Shown piece after piece: positions 57,466 through 64,000 of a stretch of 64,000 nt of DNA. Origin of the DNA: Cinnamomum chago (taxonomy: Eukaryota; Streptophyta; Magnoliopsida; Laurales; Lauraceae); contig CP142458.1 in NCBI GenBank assembly GCA_038049695.1, positions 57,755,501-57,819,500 of the forward strand, given 5' to 3'. Numbering within the stretch: the first letter of the stretch is position 1; each line of letters starts with the position of its first letter. The notes beneath the pieces were generated by a model that was not told the origin of the DNA, did not search any database, and was given only the letters and a program-made list of their open reading frames with translations. A program made the translations under genes and the position numbers.

Positions 57466-58313
57466 TACCTTGTTGTATGTTGTTTGCAGATGATATAGTG
57501 TTGGTGAATGAATCGGGAGATGGTGTGAATGTAGAACTCGAGAGATGGTGGGAGGCTTTAGAATTGAAAGGCTTTAAACTAAACCATACAGAGATAGAAT
57601 ATATGGATTGCAGCTTTTGTGGGCATATGCAAAGAGCTAAAACGATTGTGACAATTGAAGCCTAGGAGATACCACAAAGATATCTTTTTGTGACCTTGAC
57701 TTGATAATTAGTGAGAATGGGGAGATCGATGCAGATTTCTAACATTGGATAAAAGCGTGATTGTTGAAGTAAGAGACTTGCTTTTGGAGTGCTTTGTGAC
57801 AGACAAATGTCAACAAGATTGAATGGAACATTTTATAGGACAACAATTAGACCAACTATGATCTTTAGAGTAGAATATTAACCAATCAAGAAGCTATGCG
57901 CAAAATGGATGTAGCAGAGATGAGAATGTTGAAGTGGATGTGTGGTAAAACTAGGAAGGATAATATTAGAAGTAAGCGCTTTTGAGATCATTTAGGGTTA
58001 GCTTCATAGGTCATAAAATTAGATAAATTTATTTGAGATGGTTTGGGCATGTCCAATCCAAGCCTGCAATGGCGCCGGTAAGGAAAAGTTTGGCTATGCA
58101 GGCTTGTGGCCCGCCAAGGGGAAGGGTAAGCCAAAGAGGGCGCGGATGGAGGTTGTAAGAATAGATCTGAAGAAGTGCAACTTATCTGAGGATTTAACTC
58201 AGGATAGATTGGAATGGAGAAACAAAATTCATGTAGCCTTTATTTAAAAATAAATAAATCATGTAGCCTACCCCAACATAGTTAGGACAAGGCTTTGATG
58301 ATGATGATGATGA
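57466..58313 (+). mobile_element. RTE-type LINE 3' fragment
   Basis: Begins within the RT palm: EEVPCCMLFADDIVLVNESG with FADD intact, then RWWEALELKGFKLNHTEIEY. It continues in broken frames through MRMLKWMCGK, RWFGHVQSKP and KKCNLSEDLTQDRLEWRNK to a tail GGACAAGGCTTTGATGATG. 5'-truncated. Confidence 0.82.
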
Positions 58314-58997
58314 TTTTCCGTTTTGCCTAGGATATCTTAATACAGGGCACACCATGTATATGGCATAGACATGGACTTTACACATAAAAGGTGAAGTATT
58401 GGGTACGATACAACCTGATATGTTGTCTATTTTAAGGTTTCCAGTATGATAGGATTTTGCAAGATTAGGGGCCACTCAAAAAAACCGAGGACAGCTTTTG
58501 CCAACTTATTCTTGTCTCCAAACCTTGGCTTTTCACCGTTGCCTCTTATGATGCCCAGATACAGAAATATGGATACGGAAATTGTTACGGGATCGGGAAT
58601 ACGACTCATCACTTTTGAAAATTTAGGATACGGATATGGATATGGGTGTCCTAATTCTTTCTTTAGATCACTTTTGAATCAATGAAATTATCATTGTTTT
58701 CATCCCTTTTTAGCATTTTTTATCATGAGAAGTAAAAATATTAAAAAAACTATATGGAATAAAGGATTTTATAAGTAGGATATGTTAAACTTGTTCCCTA
58801 GAAGTATCTATGTAGTATCAAGTACCAATACAAATGTTGTATTGGTCCGATACAGATACATTGGGTTTGTACAAGTATCCAGGTATCACAGCTTGCCTCC
58901 TTGTATCTACTACTTTCCTTACATGTCCATCATGGACCCCTCCAATCCTTTAATACTTTAACTTCATTAATGATTGCTCATGATTTTATGTTTGCAG

Positions 58998-59175
58998 GAT
59001 TTGAGGCTAGGCACTGAAGAAATTGCTCGATTACGTGATGCAGATGTAAAGAACTTGTTACGGCATCAAAAGCTTTATTTGGTTCTAGACTTGGACCATA
59101 CTCTCCTTAATTCAACTCATATTAATGTCATCTCACCACAAGAGCAATATCTGAATGAACCACATCCATTGGAAG
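58998..59175 (+). CDS. CPL4: CPL4-like CTD phosphatase, exon 4 (catalytic DxDxT)
   Basis: Acceptor TTTGCAG, donor GAAG|GTGTGA. It encodes LGTEEIARLRDADVKNLLRH, then KLYLVLDLDHTLLNST, the DLDHT signature of the FCP1 homology domain in which the first Asp accepts the phosphate and the second acts as general acid. Both are present. It ends with NEPHPLEG, a variable loop in the family. This exon is the strongest evidence for an active phosphatase. Confidence 0.92.
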
Positions 59176-59427
59176 GTGTGACTTCCAGCTATCGTACTTA
59201 TACTTGGTGTTGTTTGTCAGTGATACTAGAATTTTTTCTCTGAGCGACATTTGCACTTTTCTGAAGCTCAGAACCCTGTTTTACAAAAGTAGTTACAACT
59301 TCTTGTTCTATTTGATAATCTGGTACTATGAAACTAATGACATCAACATATGATATGAGTGACTTTCATGAATAACTAGATTGCTCCTAAGTTGGAAAGT
59401 AACCCAAGGAGCCCACTTGGCTGCATC

Positions 59428-59706
59428 TTACTTGGAAAATTGTACCCGCATATAATGATAATCTAGCACTCTTTTAAGGATGAATGATTGCTCATTTTTT
59501 TCCGTCATCATGCTAGAGGACATGCTTAAAATATATGATGGTATAGCTGTCAAGGCAAATAGTTGCTCCATCATTTGTCTAGCATTCATGCTTTTACGCT
59601 CAGTTTGAATCCAGCTCACTGCTAGTTCAGTGACAGGAGATTGGGTTTGATGGCCCAGCAATAAATCACGCTCGTCTTGGATGTCTGGTGAAAACCTCTT
59701 CTCAGC
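59428..59706 (-). other. Unidentified minus-strand open frame in intron 4
   Basis: After a TAA, 92 codons are open to the stop at 59428-59430: AEKRFSPDIQDERDLLLGHQ, then ELAVSWIQTERKSMNARQMM, then LTAIPSYILSMSSS and LKRVLDYHYMRVQFSK. The composition is balanced and protein-like, unlike chance frames nearby. I do not recognise a family. It has no early Met, so it would be an exon or a captured fragment rather than a complete gene. Confidence 0.35.
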
Positions 59707-60015
59707 TTATTTGAGATTTATTGGAAAGCTCAGGGTCTCAGAATTCATGTTGAAAAGCTACTAGGTTTTCTTGAGCCAGAACTTTAGAGTTTTTTTTGGT
59801 CAACTTTGTTGAAAATTAACATATTAATGACAAAATATATAGGATGCAAGTTCAGTTGATTAGAGGGTGGAGAGATTGAGTAGATGCTTTAAAAAAAAAA
59901 GTGTAGAGACTACCTCATTAGTGAGTGGATCAGCTTACGAAGTGGCCACCTTCATGCCACCTGTGTCTATGTCCAAGTTATATAGCTATGAAGGCTATGT
60001 TTGCATCTTGCAAGA

Positions 60016-60930
60016 GTAAACCAAACCAAATCAAACCAAGCCTTTTCCCACTAGGTGGGGTCGGCTATATGGATTTGATGACGCCAATTAAATCTGTTTA
60101 GGCCATGTCTTCCGTTACATTCATGTAGGCAAGGTCATGTTTAATAGTTTATTTCCAACTTCTCTTGGGTCTCCCTCTCCCTCTCCTACTCCGGGCAATC
60201 TCTATGCTTTCATACCTTTTAACAGGTGCCTCCGTTGGGCGCTTTCTAACATGGCCGAACCATCTCAGTCGATTTTCTCTCATTTTATCTTTAATCGGTG
60301 CTATTCCTACTTTGCCCCTAATCTCCTCATTCCTAATCCTATCTCTCCTTGTGATCCAGCACATCCATCTTAGCATTCTCATCTCCGCAACTTCCATCTT
60401 CTTAACATGATTGTGCTTTACTGCCCAACACTCTGATCTATATAACAATGCTGGATGTACCGCCACCTTATAATACTTTCCTTTAACCTTGAGGGGGACT
60501 TTCCGATCACACAAGACCCTCGAAACACTCCTCCATTTGGTCCACCCGGCCTGAATCCTGTGACTTACATCAGTATCAATCTCTCCATCCTGTTGCACCA
60601 TAGATCCAAGGTACCTAAAGTTTTCTTTCTCTACAATCTTTTGTGTGTTCAAACTTACTTCTAAGTTACCAGGTGTCCTACTTTGACTAAACTTGCATTC
60701 CATATATTCTGTCTTGCATCGACTTAGCCTAAACCCTTTTGTCTCTAACGCTTTCCTCTACAATTCTAGCTTAGCATTCACTCATTCTCTCGTCTCATCC
60801 ACTAAAATAATGTCATCTGCAAATAGTATACACCACGGCACCTCATCCTGAATATGTCTTGTAATCTCATCCATAACTAGGGCAAACAAGTACGGGCTTA
60901 ACGCTGAGCCTTGGTGTAGGCCAATCGTCT
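60016..60930 (-). mobile_element. RTE-type LINE 3' fragment, second subfamily
   Basis: Minus strand: TIGLHQGSALSPYLFALVMD, VPWCILFADDIILVDETRE (FADD intact), MECKFSQ, FRYLGSMVQQDGEIDTDVSH, RIQAGWTKWRSVSRVLCDRK, SECWAVKHNHVKKMEVAEMR, MLRWMCWITRRDRIRNEEIR and RLRWFGHVRKRPTEAPVKRY. The 184-codon stretch 60149-60703 is open. The 3' end (AGCCGACCCCACCTAGTGGG) and lack of a TGATGA tail separate it from the plus-strand copies. Confidence 0.85.
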
Positions 60931-61467
60931 ACAAGAGTAAAAACCTTAAATTGAATATTGTGATGAATTTGGTGGTGATCATGTTTTCAATGTTACTTTT
61001 AAGGTGTGCTAGGATTATTATTTAGGATAAGGTCATTTTAGTATTAAGAGTAGTTATAGCGGTTAGGATTTGGTATTCTAGCAAAGGACTTACGAGTTAC
61101 CTTTTGCTTGGTTTTGTGAGTGAAAATCACCATGGTTTTTATTTTATTTTATTCAAGGTTAAGTAAAGTTTTTTTTTTTTTTTTAGGTTGAATATCTTTT
61201 CTTTCAAGTATCTTTCTGTCAGATGTCTTTGTTATATCTTTTTGGTAGTCATGCTTGCTAGATTTGGATCTTGCCAGGTTTCCTCTCTTTGGAAACTCGT
61301 CCCTCTCTGAATTTTGTTTGTCTTCATACATGTTGTCTTAATATATAAGAGGTTTATTTCTATTGTCTGCCCACTTCCCGAATGCCTTCTAACAATTGAT
61401 ACCGAGTTCTTTGATTGCTGCCTTACCAATACTCGATTTTAATGTAAGGTTCCACTTGTCCGACTAA

Positions 61468-62675
61468 GAAGCACGGACACGGGATATGGACACGACACGA
61501 CACGGCACGGACACGCTGACACAACATTTCTCAAAAAAGTAGAACTTGGACAAGTCGGGGACACGTTAATATTTAATAATAATAATAATAATAAATCTAA
61601 TCATATACTAAATAAGATAATATCATTTTAACTTTGTAATCAATTTAGCAATCAAATAAATAAAAATCCAAGCACCAGTGTACCACTATAATATTTCCCC
61701 CTCCTTCATTAAGTTTCTCAAACTTGGTACATATTTCCACTGAGTCTTATTTATATCTTCTTCATTGGAGGGGTGTGAGCTAGAGTCAGGAATGGAACTC
61801 ATATTCCTAAATTCCAAAGGTGAAGAAGCAGCTGATAAATAAAAAAAGAATTATTTGATATAAGGAATAGCAGCAAAAAATAAAAAACATCAGCAGCAAG
61901 GACATTTACAGATTTGCATATTCACAATGAAAAATAAAAAAAAGCATCAAGGAGGTTTGCAACAACACAAGAAAGAAGAAAACAACAAAAATAGAACATC
62001 AAATGATCAGAAAAATAGCAGCAGATTTGAAAAAAAATAGTACAGAAACAACAAACATATTTGATGAGCCAAAAAAAAAAAAAAAGCAGCATGAGCAAAA
62101 ACTAAACAAAAAAAAGAAAAAAAGAAGAAGAAGCAGCAGCAAAGAAACAAGAAAAGAGCAGCGGCAAAAAAAAAAAAAAAACCCGTACCTGATGAGCAGA
62201 AGCAAAACCACGAGTGAAAAAAAGGAAGCAGAAGCAGTACCGTAGCAGATCTTCTTCTTTTCTTTTCTTCTTCTTCTCGTTTCTTCTTCTTCTTCCTTTT
62301 CTTTCTTCTTCTTCTTCTTCTTTTTCTTCTTCTTTCATTAGGGTTGGACGGACGAATAGGGTTTTTTCTTTTTCGTTTAGGGCTGGATGGACGAATTAAA
62401 AGAGCCTCCTTTTCCTCTTAAGTTATAACTTTTTACAAACAGCCTCTCTTTTCTTTTTTACTCTAATTTTAATTTTTTTTCCAATTAAAAGAGGCCAACG
62501 TGTCCCCCAACGCGTCCCTAATGTATCCCAGCGTGTCCCAAGCGTGTCCCCAGTGTGTCCGGAATACAAAATAGAAAAAAGTAAATAGGATACTCTTTTT
62601 GGCGTGTCCGAGCGTTTCCGTGTCCGATACGTGTCAGACACGGACACAACGGCCCCGGACAGGTGCCCGTGCTTC
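61468..62675. mobile_element. TIR element with GAAGCACGGACACGG ends
   Basis: Left GAAGCACGGACACGGG and right (reverse complement) GAAGCACGGGCACCTG form an imperfect TIR. Subterminal zones are dense in ACACG / CGTGT words. The middle has a purine tract (about 62030-62190, GAAGAAGAAGCAGCAGC type) opposed by a pyrimidine tract (62249-62336, TTCTTCTTC type). An (AAT)n tract lies at 61570-61595. No transposase and no clear TSD. The open frames here are Lys/Glu or Phe/Ser homopolymer readings. Confidence 0.6.
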
Positions 62676-63231
62676 CCAGTTGTCAGATGATGGTTCATTA
62701 GGTTCATAAGTTTGAAGCATGAGCCATCCACGTTAATACCCTCCAAATGGATGGCCAAAATCACTAAATGCTGAGCTTCTAGGGATGCTGGCTTGAGAAA
62801 AACTTTAGTTTCTCGGGATTTCTTGCATTGAATTGTATACTTGTATAGATTGTGGCTGTTCTTTATGACTGTATTTTTTGTTCTATTATCATGAGGCTTT
62901 GAAGTCCATGGCACTGGTGACTAGTATTTCTGTTTGTAAATCTGTTTTTTTACATGGCATTTGATGGATGTTCTACATGATGTTACTGCATGGTTTTCTT
63001 GTTTATTCCTCTAATCATGCAATTTTTTTTAGCCAACAACCCTTTCTGATGCATGAAAAACCCTTTCTGTTAACATGTCAACATTGTAGATTTGCATGCA
63101 ATCATTATCAGCAGCATTACTGCTGCTGCTCCTCCTACCTCCACCACCACTGGTTCATTTTTTATGATTTTATGCGCTTTATTTCTAATGCAATTTTAGA
63201 TTTTGAAATTGGGTTGATGATTTAAATGCAG

Positions 63232-63506
63232 GCCTATTCAGATTGGAGAGGATGCACATGTTGACAAAGTTGAGGCCCTTTGTTCACACATTTTTGAGAG
63301 AAGCAAGTTCTATGTTTGAGATGTATATATACACCATGGCAGAACGATCTTATGCACTGGAAATGGCGAACCTCCTTGACCCTGAACACGTGTACTTCAG
63401 TTCCAAAGTACTTTCACAAGATAATTGCACCAAGAAATTTCAAAAAGGCCTTGATGTGCTTCTTGGAAATGAAAGTAATGTGGTCATCCTTGATGATACA
63501 GAGAAT
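63232..63506 (+). CDS. CPL4: CPL4-like CTD phosphatase, exon 5 (end of FCP1 domain)
   Basis: Acceptor AAATGCAG, donor AAT|GTAAGT, phase 0 at the end. It encodes MHMLTKLRPFVHTFLREASS, FEMYIYTMAERSYALEMANL and LLDPEHVYF, then VVILDDTEN. T-K-L-R-P, Y-I-Y-T-M and the I-L-D-D-T block (acidic residues that complete the Mg2+ site of DxDxT phosphatases) are all conserved. The remaining domain end and the C-terminal BRCT domain, which in this family contacts the transcription machinery, must lie beyond 64000. Confidence 0.92.
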
Positions 63507-64000
63507 GTAAGTGCAGTTACCAATTTAGTGCATTTACTTTCTACATACGATCTTAATTGTTCTTAGGGTATTTTATTTTGACTTTTAGTTGTTTTTCCAT
63601 TTATAACAGTATAATGCATAGATTTAATAGTAACAATGTATTAAGCATGCAAGTAATGAAGAGAGTTTCTCTTTGAATAACTCTGAAGTGACATCATCTT
63701 CTATTTGAAATATCTCCATCTCCATTTCTTCTTACTATAGTTTTGTGATTTTGACCATCTGTACATTGTGAGTGAATTGGCTGAGGAATTATATCATTCT
63801 CAACAAGAGGCTATACCACCAGTCAGGAGGAGTTCACTGTCGCAATCATGTGGCTGTAGTTTTGAGTCGGCTCTTAAAAAAAGGAAGAGAAAAATGGATA
63901 TTATTCTCAAGCCTTATTGTACCTTTCATTGATGTGCCTCATGGGTTGACCTCATGAAGTGGTTGAATTGACTGAGACCCAATTGGGGCCCACCTTGGTC
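63507..64000 (+). other. CPL4: Start of intron 5 of the CPL4-like gene, with a possible extra exon
   Basis: The next expected exon (after LDDTEN, beginning V/A-W in relatives) is not present up to 64000. A plus-strand frame from 63741, directly after ACTATAG, is open in phase 0 for 63 codons: FCDFDHLYIVSELAEELYHS, then AIPPVRRSSLSQSCG, then ALKKRKRKMDIILKPY, to a stop near 63930. It could be a cryptic or alternative terminal exon; I do not recognise the peptide. Confidence 0.4.

Larger units (their letters stand above)
52747..58997 (+). other. CPL4: Intron 3 of the CPL4-like gene (6.3 kb)
   Basis: Holds a direct repeat of about 145 bases (52931 and 53908), two RTE-type LINE copies (one with a Tourist-like MITE inside), a TIR element at 56524-56948 and LTR-like sequence at about 57080-57370. 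58315-58997 holds only degenerate GATACGG/GTATCC words, seen also at 6815-6945. 54540-54660 has a weak Ty3-like RT echo (GDYHQIEMG). Confidence 0.8.
59176..63231 (+). other. CPL4: Intron 4 of the CPL4-like gene (4.1 kb)
   Basis: Bounded by GAAG|GTGTGA and AAATGCAG|GCCTATT, phase 1 kept. It contains a minus-strand open frame (59428-59706), a minus-strand RTE-type LINE (60016-60930) and a TIR element (61468-62675). 59707-60015, 60931-61467 and 62676-63231 show nothing nameable. Confidence 0.8.

Noticed and set aside
62003-62338. Lys/Glu-rich and Phe/Ser-rich frames on both strands
   Set aside because: Readings of GAA/TTC simple sequence inside the TIR element.
1-64000. CRISPR arrays, rRNA, tRNA genes or organelle-derived DNA
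   Set aside because: No regularly spaced repeats with unique spacers, no rRNA-like or cloverleaf-forming sequence, and no recognisable organelle genes were seen by reading; a covariance-model scan would be decisive.

Overview
The window is nuclear DNA of a flowering plant. The evidence is split genes with GT-AG introns, a plant CTD-phosphatase gene, a plant calmodulin-binding-protein gene, a relic of chloroplast FtsZ, and dense nested plant transposable elements (TEs). Introns up to 10 kb packed with TEs suggest a large, repeat-rich genome. I cannot name the species; a magnoliid or early-diverging angiosperm is only a guess.

Only two genes look alive. One is an intronless 405-codon calmodulin-binding-domain protein on the minus strand (20396-21613), with a probable 5'UTR intron. 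The other is the 5' part of an FCP1-type RNA polymerase II CTD phosphatase, CPL4-like, on the plus strand. Its exons are 41950-42140, 52265-52350, 52619-52746, 58998-59175 and 63232-63506. The frame is open across all five, and the C-terminal BRCT part lies beyond the right edge. A third locus is the first two exons of a plastid FtsZ1-like gene (7026-7281 and 15079-15159), frameshifted and with the rest missing: a pseudogene.

Layout: 1-1988, part of a giant Ty3/gypsy-type LTR (minus), inserted into a PIF/Harbinger transposon (1989-6245, minus). 6249-7440, FtsZ relic exon 1. 7441-15050, a complete Tat-lineage Ty3/gypsy element (minus) in the FtsZ intron with target-site duplication (TSD) ACTAT, carrying an antisense ORF. 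15160-24344, sparse sequence with the calmodulin-binding gene. 24345-39315, a stack of elements: an L1 LINE (plus), an L1 LINE (minus) split by a Ty1/copia element (26313-38911, TSD TCACT). That copia is itself split by a younger copia (28350-33283, TSD ACATG) and by a 2.9-kb solo LTR (34032-36979, TSD GACCT). 39585-41829, MITE and intergenic. 41830 to the end, the CPL4-like gene, whose introns hold RTE-type LINE fragments, two hAT elements with perfect 8-bp TSDs, a Tourist-like MITE, a 261-bp TRIM/SMART-like mini LTR element and other TIR elements.

Most of the biology here is nested transposition whose order can be read from interrupted frames and TSDs. I found no obviously new system. The best candidates for novelty are the antisense ORF in the Tat element, the miniature LTR element, the shared palindrome arrays in the two giant LTRs, the FtsZ fragment, and unexplained open frames in and after CPL4 intron 4.
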